This document shows, in pieces, positions 26,031 to 35,996 of a DNA stretch of 64,000 nt (position 1 is the first letter of the stretch; each line of letters begins with the position of its first letter). Both the position numbers and the translations under genes were made by a program. Under the pieces are notes generated by a model. That model ran no database searches. It was given only the letters and a program-made list of their open reading frames with translations, and had not been told where the DNA came from. This stretch comes from Taudactylus pleione (taxonomy: Eukaryota > Chordata > Amphibia > Anura > Myobatrachidae), in the NCBI GenBank assembly GCA_031769625.1, contig JAUIMM010000583.1:1707501-1771500 (forward strand), given 5' to 3'.

Positions 26031-26567
26031 CGACGGGCAAGCCGTCGCTATGGTTCTCGCTACAAAGGGGGCGTGCTATCGATGGTGAGTGACAGCACGC
26101 CCCCTTTGGTGGGCGTGCCGGGGGCGTGGCTGCCCAGACGGAGGCGTTCCCATGGGAACGGCTACCGTCTGGGGCTGGCCCCACTGACATCACAAATGAT
26201 GTCAGTGGGGGTGCTTTTGGCTCTGATAGAGCCGAAAGCACTCCAGGGCTTGCGGCCACGAGACTCTACCACAAGGGTCTCGTCGCATGCCCGATGGTCG
26301 CGATGGTCTTGACCATCGCGACCATCTTTTTGGCCGCTCGCCCTAGCTGTGGGTGGTCACCCACAGCTATGCGAGCGGCCAGGAGGCCGCTCTAAAATTC
26401 AGAGGGACGGCCCTGATTCAGAGCGAGCGCTCTGTCAGAGCGTCCGGCTCTGAATCAGGGCCACTGTCTAATGGTTGAAGACCACACCAGGATCTTGCTC
26501 TGAGGCTCTCCTCAGAGCAAGATCCTGGTGTAGAATCGCTCTACCTCTATGGGAGGTAGAGCGATTC
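26031..26567. repeat. Serial hairpin cluster (about ten consecutive inverted repeats)
   Basis: Stems found by direct reading: 26031-26036/26042-26047 (6 bp); 26063-26077/26094-26108 (15 bp perfect); 26134-26141/26165-26172 enclosing a 16-bp palindrome at 26145-26160; 26179-26192/26197-26210 (14 bp, 4-nt loop); 26211-26224/26228-26241 (14 bp, one mismatch); 26259-26264/26277-26282 (6 bp); 26293-26308/26311-26326 (16 bp perfect, 2-nt loop); 26331-26341/26371-26381 enclosing 26345-26355/26358-26368; 26409-26424/26447-26462 (16 bp); 26485-26505/26510-26530 (21 bp perfect, 4-nt loop); 26533-26547/26553-26567 (15 bp). More than half of the interval is stem. Part of it recurs inverted at 30981-31075, so it belongs to a dispersed family. 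I do not recognise the family; a composite of nested foldback MITEs is the most conservative explanation. Confidence 0.9.
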
Positions 26568-26992
26568 CTGCAATGATTTACGGTTCCCTCTCCTGTCACT
26601 GTATCTTTCCTGTCCTGTCCGAGCGCCTGGAGTTTCAGCAATATCTCTTTATCATTCCACCTGTCAGACTGATTATATCTGAGCTATCACATGTTACCAA
26701 ACTGCTGGGCGTTGTTGTCCTTTAGCTTCACCCAATTTAGAAAAATCATTTGCTGAAGCTATATAACTAAGGCCTGTAGAATGAGTACGACCAGCAGTGC
26801 ATGTTTTCCTGATTTCCCGGGTCACTGCTGAAATAACCAGCGAGTCACTATATAATGCCCCAGTGCTATACCATCAGAGCAGCTCATGCGGCTGTTCTGG
26901 GGCCCAGGCGGTGAGGAGGGGCCCAGCCAATGCTGCTCTGTCCTGCTCTGCAGAATGAGCACAGTGAAGTCCTGTTTGGGCTCCCTGGGCTC

Positions 26993-27572
26993 GATTCAGA
27001 CCTGCTCGCTAGATGCGTTCGCTCGCTAGATGCGTATGCAAATTCGGCAAGACAAGCAATCGCACGGCAAGGCATTAGCACGCCAACTATGTCTTAGGGT
27101 GTGATCGCATTGTGTATGCAGACGCCCACCAACCAGCCTGTCTTTGGACGCCAACTTGCGCACGTCATCTCCAGGAAGTGTATGCAACTATCAGTAACAT
27201 CGAGTACCATCGGAAGAGCTCGCAGCAGTTGTGGTTGAACATACCCTGCCGCAAGCACTGCGAGCACTTCAGTGTAAATTTCAGCCAGGTGACGTGTACT
27301 ATGACGCTGCCTGTTAATTATGCACGCCTCTGAAACGGCGTTAGGACGCTCAGGTTCGCCTGTGTTCGCACCTCCACTCCCCCATTTCTAGTGGCCAGCC
27401 CCTGTCACCACCACAAATGGCTTCTCCTATCAGTCATTACGCAAGGCTGTCTATGCGCAGTGAGCGAACGCTTCCCGATTCCTGGTACGCGCATTGCGAT
27501 GCGTATGCATGCGCAGAATGCAAACAATCGGCTGGCTGCGTGCGAACGCATCCTAGCGAACGGGTCTGAATC
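26993..27572. mobile_element. Non-autonomous element with imperfect terminal inverted repeats
   Basis: The left arm 26993-27022 (GATTCAGACCTGCTCGCTAG then ATGCGTTCGC) is the imperfect reverse complement of 27542-27572 (GCGAACGCATCCTAGCGAAC then GGGTCTGAATC). The roughly 580-bp interior has no transposase-like ORF; it is rich in TGCGTATGCA and GCGCA strings. The right end continues into TCAGACCCTCTGTTCCGC, which is shared with 31140-31157, so both ends belong to one repeat family. The exact boundary and target-site duplication are not clear. Confidence 0.65.
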
Positions 27573-27675
27573 AGACCCTCTGTTCCGCAACTGCATATGC
27601 CGGCCCACATGTATGCCCAGATGGGCATGTTTATTAGCAGCACATTTCCTATCACATGGACGCATATAAACACTG

Positions 27676-27867
27676 GGGGCTAAATGTAATAGACTGCGAG
27701 CTGGCACCGCTACATGTGAGTATGACCATATTTTTAAAGCAGCAAGCATGGTAAAGGATAAACCAGCTTGCTCTAGCCTTAAACATGCTTGCTGCTTTAA
27801 AAATACGTCCATACTCGCATTTATTCCCATAGCGGTGCCAGCTCGCAGTCTATTACATTTAGCTCCG
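27676..27867. mobile_element. Foldback MITE of about 190 bp
   Basis: The two arms are long imperfect reverse complements: 27677-27750 (GGGCTAAATGTAATAGACTG ... AAAGCAGCAAGCATG) and 27784-27866 (CATGCTTGCTGCTTTAAAAA ... AGTCTATTACATTTAGC). They enclose a loop of about 33 bp. The right arm carries a short extra segment around 27822-27832. No coding capacity is seen and no clear target-site duplication was found. The transcribed intron would form a long hairpin. Confidence 0.85.
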
Positions 27868-27890
27868 GTTTGTTTGTTTTTTGTCCGAAG

Positions 27891-28050
27891 CCAATTAACC
27901 TACCTGTATGCTTTGCATTGTGATAGCATCTGCAGGAAAGCCACGCAATCATGGGGAGAACATACAAACTAAACATAGATAGAGCACTGGCTGGAATCAA
28001 ACCCATGATCGCAGTGTTGAAAGGCAGCAATGGTAACCACTGTGACACTT
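27891..28050 (-). mobile_element. tRNA-like SINE, minus orientation
   Basis: On the minus strand the sequence begins CACAGTGGTTACCATTGCTG and continues to a B-box-like GGGTTTGATTCCAG (27991-28004). It then runs into a body with GTATGTTCTCCCCATGATTG and CGTGGCTTTCC, ending CATACAGGTAGGTTAATTGG. This order (tRNA-like head, then the TTCTCCCC...GTTTCC body and the GGTTAATTGG tail) is a familiar SINE-type repeat in frogs and fish. The family name is not assigned. It lies about 25 bp from the MITE at 27676-27867. Confidence 0.7.
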
Positions 28051-28617
28051 GGCTGTCCAGATAGACCAGTGATGCAGGGTATCAACCAAAGCTATGCAAT
28101 GAAGCCCAGTGGCTGTATGTTGTCGCCCCCCCCTGCTTGTGTTGCTGGTATGCCCCCGTTTATGTACCCAGACAGGTTTGAGAACCATTTCTAGGACATT
28201 CCCTGCAGGCAATGACCAGTGTTGGAGGTATGAAGCCCAGCTCTATACTGTAAGTGGAGCCTCACTGGTGTTGGTAATGACAGTGGTGGTTACCATTAGA
28301 CGTCTGTGCTGATGTACAGGGAGTAATGGAAAGTCATGTAGATTGCAGGATCTATGCCTTGACAGCCAGCTGTCCCTTCTCATAACCAGCTCAGGACATG
28401 ATTGGTCGTTGTACACAGCTTGTTAGCATAGCTGTAGGGTTACTGAACACCTCGTACCTTTCCTGCAGGGCCTGGATATGTGGCCATTGCTGAAGGACAT
28501 TTACTGTCATGAAACACTCTCAGGAAGTAACATTTACCATTCTCTCACTGTGGGCCAGATTCAGAGCCACACAAAAAAACAGCCACATAAGAGGGCACAT
28601 TGGGATTACTATCACCC

Positions 28618-29420
28618 CATGGGCGATGAGCCTTTGAAGTGCTGTTCCCTCATAGGTGAGAAGCCTTCGGAATGCTGTCCATTCATAGGTGGGGGAGCCA
28701 TTGGGATGCTGTCCCCTTTTGGGTGGGGAGCCTTGAGGATGCTGTCCTGTCATGGGCAGGAAAAGCTTTGGGATGCTGTCCTCTCATGGGCAGGTATCCT
28801 TCACAATGCTGTCCTCTCATGAATGGGTATCCTTCGGGATGCTGTACCCACAGCCTTCAGGATACTCTCATCTCATGGGCGGGGAGCCTTCAGGACACAC
28901 TCATCTCATGGGCGGGGAGCCTTCAGGATACTCTCATCTCATGGGCGGGGAGTCTTTGGAATACTGTCACCTGATAGGTAGGGAGCCTTCGGGATACCAC
29001 ATCCTCATGGGCAGGGACCCATAAGGTTGCTGTCCCCTCTTGGGTGGTGAGCCTTCTGGTTGCTGTCCGCTCTTGGGTGGTGAGCCTTCTGGATGCTGTC
29101 CCCTCTTGGGTGGTGAGCCTTCTGGATGCTGTCCCCTCTTGGGTGGTGAGCCTTCTGGTTGCTGTCTCCTCTTGGGTGGTGAGCCTTCTGGTTGCTGTCT
29201 CCTCTTGGGTGGTGAGCCTTCTGGTTGCTGTCCCCTCTTGGGTAGTGAGCCTACTGGTTGCTGTCCCGTCTTGGGTGGCAAGCCTTCAGAATGCGGTCTC
29301 CCCCCATGGACAGGGAGCCTTGGGGTTACCAAGGACAGGGGGCCTTGGGGTTGCTGTGCCCTCTTTGGTGGTGAGCCTCTGGGTTTCTGCCCTCCTATGG
29401 GCAGAATCCGCTTGGGGTGT
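28618..29420. repeat. 33-bp minisatellite
   Basis: The core at 29037-29290 has about eight near-identical 33-bp units with landmarks GGGTGGTGAGCCTTCTGG and TGCTGTCCCCTCTT. More diverged units of the same period extend upstream to about 28618 (for example CATGGGCGGGGAGCCTTCAG at 33-bp spacing near 28877-28943) and downstream to about 29420. Because 33 is divisible by 3, ORFs stay open in several frames on both strands, producing 11-residue peptide repeats such as GGEPSGCCPLL. It lies inside an UNC13 intron, so it is not treated as coding. Confidence 0.92.
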
Positions 29421-30009
29421 ATTCAGGATGCGTACCCCACAGGAGGGTAAACCTGCCCCCTCATGGTGGGGATAATGCAGTGGATGTTGCATTAGACATT
29501 ACAGCATATACTGTATTAGCACACATTAAATGATACACTGATTAAATGCAAATTGGTAATAAGAAGCCTGTAATGAGCACAGCGTATTAAGCAGGTACAA
29601 TCTTGGCTGAAATGAAAAGCGCTCAGCGGGGACTTAATTAATGGATAACAGAATTGCTAAAAGGTTCTCTCGTCCCTAGCATCACGTTGCTGATTAACCC
29701 CCTGTGCCAAGCAGGTGCCCCTCTGTAAATGACATTTATCTCTTCCTGAACTGCCAGGACAGAAGCGGCGATGACCAGCGTCAGGGCTCCCTTATACGTG
29801 ATCCTTTCCCTAGAGCATCAGTGTGTCAGAGAATGGGCCACCCAGCAATATTCATGGATGGGAAGAATATTTATTCCTGTAATATAGAAAAGACTTATGT
29901 AACAGGAGGTTTCAAGTGCTGTGGATCTACAAGTCTCAGCATGCCCTGTATAGGATTACACTTATATTATATTGACTGTAACTTGAGTCCCTGTGTGCTT
30001 CTCCCATAG
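29421..30009. other. Intronic sequence before visible exon 3
   Basis: There is no tandem repeat, ORF with family motifs or recognised transposon. A ZNF143-like string, CTACAAGTCTCAGCATGCCC, lies within 29926-29946. The polypyrimidine/acceptor of the next exon (CTTCTCCCATAG) closes the interval. Confidence 0.6.
29926..29946 (+). promoter_or_regulatory. ZNF143/SBS-like motif, second copy
   Basis: CTACAAGTCTCAGCATGCCC matches the ACTACAAnTCCCAGCATGC pattern with a small number of differences. It is opposite in orientation to the copy at 22610-22630. It may be a relic of a dispersed repeat rather than a binding site, because it sits mid-intron, about 65 bp before an exon. Confidence 0.35.
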
Positions 30010-30810
<801 letters not shown>

Positions 30811-30888
30811 ACCATCAGTAAAGTTCTGCTGCAGTACTCTGAGATCCTCTCCAAGTCTTTCCAATCATACTGCTTCAAGGAGAAGCTG
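30811..30888 (+). CDS. unc13b: UNC13-family exon 4 (visible), MUN domain
   Basis: This 78-bp, 26-codon exon is phase 0 at both ends: TISKVLLQYSEILSKSFQSY followed by CFKEKL. The acceptor is CTCATTGCAG and the donor is GTGAGT. It continues directly from RRFAK of the previous exon and into PCILMNN of the next, as in UNC13 proteins. KEKL without an extra residue pair before PCIL again resembles UNC13B. Its length and phase mean that skipping would preserve the frame. Confidence 0.93.
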
Positions 30889-30948
30889 GTGAGTCTCGTC
30901 GTCTCCTCCCAGTGGTTATTTTGTGTAATGCACAGGGTCTGGTTCTCT

Positions 30949-31160
30949 GGCCCTGAATCAGGGCCGTACTTCTTGATTCTGTCACTCAGCATCGACAGCA
31001 CGCCCCCTTTGGTACGAGACCCAGAGCGACGATTTGCCCGTCGCTATCCGGGTCATGCGCATGACGGAGCCGGCTCCGTCATGCGCACTGGGCCACCATC
31101 GACCGCTTGTGAGCGCTCAGCATTCGCAAGTGGGTCTGAATCAGGCCCTCTGTCCGCTAC
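30949..31160. repeat. Inverted relative of part of the hairpin cluster, with a 30-bp perfect palindrome
   Basis: 30981-31075 matches the reverse complement of about 26005-26093: shared strings include GTCACTCA, CAGCACGCCCCCTTTGG, TTGCCCGTCG and TATCCGGGTC. The small stem AGCGACG/CGTCGCT (31025-31031/31039-31045) corresponds to the CGACGG/CCGTCG stem at 26031-26047. It also has a 17-bp GGCCCTGA-A-TCAGGGCC hairpin (30949-30965) and a perfect 30-bp palindrome at 31057-31086 (half GCGCATGACGGAGCC). The right end GGTCTGAATCAGGCCCTCTG is shared with 27564-27583. It is therefore a dispersed, hairpin-rich repeat; class unknown. Confidence 0.8.
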
Positions 31161-31243
31161 GGGGCATTTAATAAGTTGGTGTGCTGACACAAACAGCAGA
31201 GTTTATTATTACACTAGCGACGCTCCCCCTCTAATTAGGCTTA

Positions 31244-31573
31244 GGGCCTAATTCAGAGAATACAGATCTGATGTTTCCGTACATCTCCCATGTTTTTAGG
31301 GTCTGCGCATCTGGAGATCCGGAGCTGCAATGTTGCTCGCAGTGCCCCAAACGCCACAGCATGAATGACAGCCTGCTAGCATTTGGGGGTCTGTGACGGG
31401 CAGTGTCCCAGAAAACGGGGATTGCGACCTTGGATGCAGCTTCACTGGCTTCAGCAGCATGAAGTCCCTGGTCACCCTGGGTCACCTGAGGGTCACTCAG
31501 GCATCTATTTACACATGATGCCTCCTGCGCCATTAGCCGCTGCGTGAGTAGCTTCCATAGCTGAATCAGGTCC
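31244..31573. mobile_element. PIF/Harbinger-like MITE, 330 bp
   Basis: The termini are GGGCCTAATTCAG (31244-31256) and CTGAATCAGGTCC (31561-31573), 11 of 13 positions complementary. The element is flanked by TTA at 31241-31243 and 31574-31576. A 3-bp TTA/TAA target duplication and GG-starting termini are typical of the PIF/Harbinger superfamily, so that assignment is inferred. The interior has no transposase. Confidence 0.6.
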
Positions 31574-31684
31574 TTAGATGCCAGATTTGCTTACACACTA
31601 CATATACAGCTAAGCCCCTGCCCACTGGCAATCTCTGGTGCCATTTATTAACCTCCGCCCAGCTGGCCCCTGACACACAGGTCC

Positions 31685-31743
31685 CTGGCTGATGACTGGC
31701 CCCTGGCTGATGACTGGCCCCTGGCTGATGACTGGCCCCTGGC
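31685..31743. repeat. 18-bp tandem repeat, about 3.3 copies
   Basis: CTGGCTGATGACTGGCCC repeats at 31685, 31703 and 31721, with a partial copy at 31739. It lies about 35 bp before the acceptor of the next exon. Confidence 0.95.
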
Positions 31744-31777
31744 AGTATAATCACACTTCTCTCTCTGTCTCTTCCAG

Positions 31778-31855
31778 CCCTGCATCCTGATGAACAACGT
31801 GCAGCAGCTCCGCGTACAGCTGGAGAAGATGTTTGAGGCGATGGGGGGGAAAGAG
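31778..31855 (+). CDS. unc13b: UNC13-family exon 5 (visible), MUN domain
   Basis: This 78-bp, 26-codon exon is phase 0 at both ends: [20 protein letters not shown] followed by AMGGKE. The acceptor is CTCTTCCAG and the donor is GTGATT, a weaker donor than those of the neighbouring exons. The [15 protein letters not shown] string is diagnostic of UNC13 proteins. NNVQQ matches UNC13B as I remember it (UNC13A has a different residue at the V position). Skipping would keep the frame. Confidence 0.96.
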
Positions 31856-32548
31856 GTGATTAATGACGTCTCCCGGTTATTTCAGCATTACTTACCATTG
31901 ATCAGGGGGAAAATCACGTCCTGCCGCTTCCCAGCCTTGACCTTTACATCCACTTAGCCCCTGTGCCCTTCATCGTGCCGGAATGCTCAGTGCTTGGCTG
32001 GGCAGCCGGGAGACATGCCTGACTTCTCTGTGTGCTTCCCATCTGAACACAATTCCCGTCACTTCCAGCTGTGATTGCAACCGCAGGAGCCGTCAGACAT
32101 CTCGCCTTGGTGAAGACTGTAGCGTTTCTGGCTCTGTGCAGTCAGGATTCGCTCTTTATCCCCAGCATTAATTATTAAGCTCCTGCTGTTTCCTATTTCC
32201 CGGGGCGGCAGTCACTCTGTTTTTTGGGAACCCCTTTAAAGAGACAGCTAGCCCTGAATTATATGCGTTATGAAAGGCTTTGGGTGACCCTTTGTTACCT
32301 TGTATACTGGTACATAGGATTGTTATCCTTACTCCTGTGTATGATTATTCTGTGGTCACCCATACAGCTTACTATAGCTCAGGCTGGACAAGACCTAGTG
32401 TGTCGCTGGCAAACATCGATTACACACAGACGTAGGGCCTGATGCCGAGTCTCAAGCAATGCAGACACAACATCGGGACGCCCCCAGTTATCGCTATCCT
32501 ATGCAACTATGGCGCATGCACGTAAGTGATCGCAACGCCCGCTGACCT

Positions 32549-32598
32549 GCAGCAAAGAGAGCAGCCCCACGCCCGCAGCAAAGAGAGCAGCCCCACGC
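32549..32598. repeat. Local 26-bp tandem duplication
   Basis: GCAGCAAAGAGAGCAGCCCC followed by ACGC occurs at 32549-32572 and again at 32575-32598. Confidence 0.95.
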
Positions 32599-32949
32599 TA
32601 AGTGCAGAAGATAGGACTGGAAATGACGCGCACTACGCAAACGCCCAACTCTAAATAGCTTCAAACTCAGGCCCACGGGACACTCCCCTTACGTGCGCAC
32701 TCCAAGTAACCGCATTCAGCCGCCGTTGAGAAGCAACTAAGATGCATATGGCACAGAATCACTCAAAGCTTCCCTATGTTGCGTATGTCGGCTGCAGTGC
32801 GTGCGCAGATGGCTGGAAGTGATGAGAAGCCGCAGCGTTCTGACTTGCGTGCAACTTGGACAGGACCTTAGCCTCCTGTAGCGTTCAGATCCTCTCTCAA
32901 ATATCATCAATGTGAACTCCACCATCAGACAACATAGACCACCTAAACC

Positions 32950-33722
32950 GAAAATAGACGCGCTAACCAGAATACATACTATGAATAAGATGAAATGGAT
33001 TGTGAATCATATATATAAAGAAAACAAAAACAATCCTATAAGATTGAAATAGATACAATAAGGACGCCATTAGGTAGCCAGATGGCTCATAAAATGATCA
33101 TAGATTTATATAGGAATTAAATTGATCACAGTTCTCGGCAGCTGGGAAATTAACACTTAATAGGTTGTCCACAAAGTGCGAGTACTGGAATTATCTGACA
33201 GTCAGTGGAATATCACACTAGTTCCGGTAATATGGACACATCAATCAGCTGTGTATATTTACCACCATCCAGTCCAAAGACCTGAAGATTCTTAGGTGGC
33301 AGGGTAGGGTCCTGCAGAGCGATGCAATCCCTCGGTGCTGATAGGCTTATAACGGCTGTGATGGTGGGGGGAGGGGGATTGGTGGATAATAATAATTACA
33401 CGTCGTTCTATAGTGATATCCAGGGCTTGGCCCAGGTGATGCAGAGAAAAAGCAAAGCCCCAGCGTAATGGATGCAGTGAAGACACAGAACTGACGCGTT
33501 TCGCTGTGTTTCCTACAGCTGTATCATCTGTAAATGTTCTGTAATCCTGAGTAGGTTTTCATACCCTAACCAATATGGCCACTAATCTAGCACCTGTGTA
33601 ACACAATCCATTCCGTCAGTCAATTAAAGGTCAGACCTATAATATTATATATATTAAATAATATGATTCACAATCCATTGCATCTTCTTCATAGTATGTA
33701 TTTTGGTTTGCGCTGTTTATGA
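32950..33722. mobile_element. Non-autonomous element with long terminal inverted repeats
   Basis: The left arm 32959-33012 (CGCGCTAACCAGAATACATA ... GGATTGTGAATCATAT) and the right arm 33661-33714 (ATATGATTCACAATCCATTG ... TTGGTTTGCGC) are reverse complements with few mismatches, and weaker complementarity extends outward. The interior of about 650 bp has no transposase ORF. It contains CTGACGCGTTTCGCTGTG and similar sequence typical of old repeats. The superfamily is not assigned because the ends and target duplication are unclear. Confidence 0.75.
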
Positions 33723-33973
33723 GGTTTGACTACCCCTCTTTTTTTTAACGGCTGCTTTAGAATAACAAGCCTGTGCAGCGCCTGCATAAGAATCACTTGC
33801 TAGTTTATTTTTTGCGACATAGACTACCTGCTAGTCCTTCAGATAAGACGAGCACAAAATGACCGCCATGGCACAGGCCTTATCCCCTCTATAGTTGTAT
33901 CCAAGGCAACTGAGAAGATAAAGCCAGACAGAAGGTGGAGATCTGACCAGCCTGAGAATTCTTGCTATGCATA

Positions 33974-35594
33974 CAGTGCATCCAGAAAGTATTCACAGCG
34001 CTTCACTTTTTCCACATTTTGTTATGTTACAGCCTTATTCCAAAATGGAATAAATTCATTTTTGTCCTCAAAATTCTACACACAATACCCCATAATGACA
34101 ATGGGTAAAACGTTTTTTTGAGATTTTTGCAAATTTAATAAAAATAAAAAAAAAACACTAAGAAATCACATGTACATAAGTATTCATGGCCTTTGCCATA
34201 AAGCTCAAAATTGAGCTCAGGTGCATCCTGTTTCCACTGATCATCCTTGAGATGTTCCTACAGCTTAATTGGAGTCTACCTGTGGTAAATTCAGTTGATT
34301 GGACATGATTTTGAAAGGCATACACCTGTCTATATAAGGTCCCACACTTGACAGGGCATGTCAGAGCACAAACCAAGCATGAAGTCCAAGGAATTGTCTG
34401 TAGACCTCCGAGACAAGATTGTCTCGAGGCACAAATCTGGGGAAGGGTACAGAAAAATATCTGCTGCTTTGAAGGTCCCAATGAGCACAGTGGCCTCCAT
34501 CATCCGTAAATGGAAGAAGTTTGGAACCACCAGGACTCTTCCTAGAGTTGGCCGGCCGTCTAAACTGAGCTATCGGGGGAGAAGGGCCCTAGTCAGGGAG
34601 GTGACTAAGAAACCCGATGGTCACTCTGTCAGAGCTACAGCATTCCTCTATGGAGAGAGGAGAACCTTCCAGAAGGACAACCATCTCTGCAGTAATCCAC
34701 CAATCAGGCCTGTATATTAGAGTGGCCAGACGGAAGCCACTCCTTAGTATAAAGCACATGGCAGCCCGCCTGGAGTTTGAAAAAATGCAACTGAAGAACT
34801 CTCAGACCATAAGAGACAAAGATTGAACTCTTTGGCGTGAATGCCAGGCGTTATGTTTGGAGGAAACCAGGCACCGCTCATCACCAGGCCAATACCATCC
34901 CTACAGTGAAGCATGGTGGTGGCAGCATCTTGCTGTGGGGATGTTTTTCAGCAGCAGGAACTGGGAGACTAGTCAGGATAGAGGGACAGATGAATGCAGC
35001 AATGTACAGAGACATCCTGGATGAAAACCTGCTCCAGAGCACTCTTGACCTCAGACTGGGGCGACGGTTCATCTTTCAGCAGGACAACGACCCTAAGCAC
35101 ACAGCCAAGATATGAAAGCAGTGGCTTCAGGACAACTGTGTGAATGTCCTTGAGTGGCCCAGCCAGAGCCCAGACTTGAATTCGATTGAACATCTCTGGA
35201 GAGATGTGAAAATGGCTGTGCACCGACGCTTCCCATCCAACCTGATGGAGCTTGAGAGGTGCTGCAAAGAGGAATGGGCGAAACTGCCCAAAGATAGGTG
35301 TGCCAAGCTTGTGGCATCATATACAAAAAGACTTGAGGCTGTAATTGCTGCCAAAGGTGCATCAACAAAGTATTGAGCAAAGGCTGTGAATACTTATGTA
35401 CATGTGATTTCTTAGGTTTTTGTTTTTTATTAAATTTGCAAAAAATCTCAAAAAACTTTTTACACGTTGTCATTATGGGGTATTGTGTGTAGAATTTTGA
35501 TGACAAAAATTAATTTATTCCATTTTGGAATAAGGCTGTAACATAACAGAATGTGGAAAAAGTGAAGCGTTGTGAATACTTTCCGGATGCAATG
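33974..35594 (+). mobile_element. Tc1/mariner transposon, 1.62 kb, inactive
   Basis: The element starts CAGTGCATCCAGAAAGTATT and ends CTTTCCGGATGCAATG, flanked by TA at 33972-33973 and 35595-35596. Its terminal inverted repeats are about 215 bp long. AAGTATTCA-type motifs at both the outer (around 33988) and inner (around 34179) ends of the left repeat, mirrored on the right (35383 and 35574), give the IR/DR arrangement of vertebrate Tc1 elements such as those of fish and frogs. It lies in the intron between UNC13 exons 5 and 6 in the same orientation as the gene. The transposase inside is broken (separate entry). The moderate TIR divergence suggests an old but recognisable copy. Confidence 0.95.
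34358..35376 (+). pseudogene. Tc1-family transposase pseudogene
   Basis: Reading starts at ATG 34358 with a paired-like DNA-binding region (LSVDLRDKIVSRHKSGEGYR, then a second helix-turn-helix) and the GRPSKLS linker. A frameshift near 34610 moves the frame, which resumes with VTLSELQ and RRTTISAVIHQSGLY. Around 34813-34819 a short deletion shifts the frame again and removes the segment that normally carries the first catalytic Asp. The third frame has the glycine-rich box [19 protein letters not shown] and [10 protein letters not shown] (second catalytic Asp). It is cut by an in-frame TGA at 35113-35115, then continues with SPDLNSIEHLWR (catalytic Glu of the DD34E triad) to the normal C-terminus GASTKY. 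It cannot make active transposase. Confidence 0.95.
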
Positions 35595-35996
35595 TATATA
35601 ACATTTGTATGTTGGTAGTAGCACTTCTCTTTAAGATCACATGTGTTTGTAGATTAGTGACATTTAATGCAGGCTGCGTGGAAATGTTTCTGTAGAGCTG
35701 ACCCTGTGGTATCTCAGGGTGGTAATGGTTTGGGGTCACCTATAGTTACCTGGCTGTATGTTTGTGGGGCCCCAGCTGGAGACACGTGATCTCTTAGTCC
35801 GGCAATAGAACATTGCAGCGCCTTTCATGCAGGTGAATGTCTCCAGCGGGAGCTGTAGGAAGGAGCTGGAGGTCACAGAGCCCAGGAGGTCACCTCTCAG
35901 ACGCAGCTTCATAGGACTTTCTCTGTGCGGGACATGAGCTTGTCTGATAACATGTATATTCGTGCAGGGCTCCCTATAATATGTCCTTTCTTCCAG

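Larger units (their letters stand above)
25717..30009 (+). other. unc13b: 4.3-kb intron between visible exons 2 and 3
   Basis: It begins GTACGT and ends CTCCCATAG. It contains the serial hairpin cluster, a long-TIR element, a foldback MITE, a SINE and the 33-bp array, each listed separately. The remaining parts (25717-25980, 26568-26992, 28051-28617, 29421-30009) show no exon or ORF with recognisable similarity. The UNC13 reading frame passes directly from KKDG to FQQTSEH, so no further exon is expected here. Confidence 0.88.
30889..31777 (+). other. unc13b: 889-bp intron between visible exons 4 and 5
   Basis: It starts GTGAGT and ends CTCTTCCAG. It holds the inverted relative of the hairpin cluster (30949-31160), a Harbinger-like MITE (31244-31573) and a small 18-bp tandem repeat (31685-31743), leaving little unexplained sequence. 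Confidence 0.9.
31856..35996 (+). other. unc13b: 4.1-kb intron between visible exons 5 and 6
   Basis: It starts GTGATT and ends CTTTCTTCCAG. It contains a long-TIR element (32950-33722) and the Tc1 element (33974-35594). Sequence at 31856-32949 is otherwise unique apart from a 26-bp tandem duplication at 32549-32598. 35597-35996 shows nothing recognisable. MGGKE joins LDPEAS across it without gap, so no exon is missing. Confidence 0.9.

Noticed and set aside
26485..26530. Possible microRNA precursor in the 21-bp hairpin
   Set aside because: The stem is shorter than a typical pre-miRNA and is perfect DNA palindrome-like, fitting the hairpin chain rather than a miRNA.
28460..28540. Possible exon after TTTCCTGCAG with GLDMWPLLKDIYC
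   Set aside because: UNC13 passes directly from KKDG to FQQTSEH, and no donor or family similarity supports an extra exon.
28967..29475. Three overlapping ORFs of 121-143 codons with 11-residue repeats
   Set aside because: The 33-bp period keeps several frames open at once on both strands; the location is an UNC13 intron and the reading frame of the gene does not use it.
32430..32672. Possible further MITE with GGGCCTGA ends
   Set aside because: Only about eight terminal bases match and no target duplication is visible.
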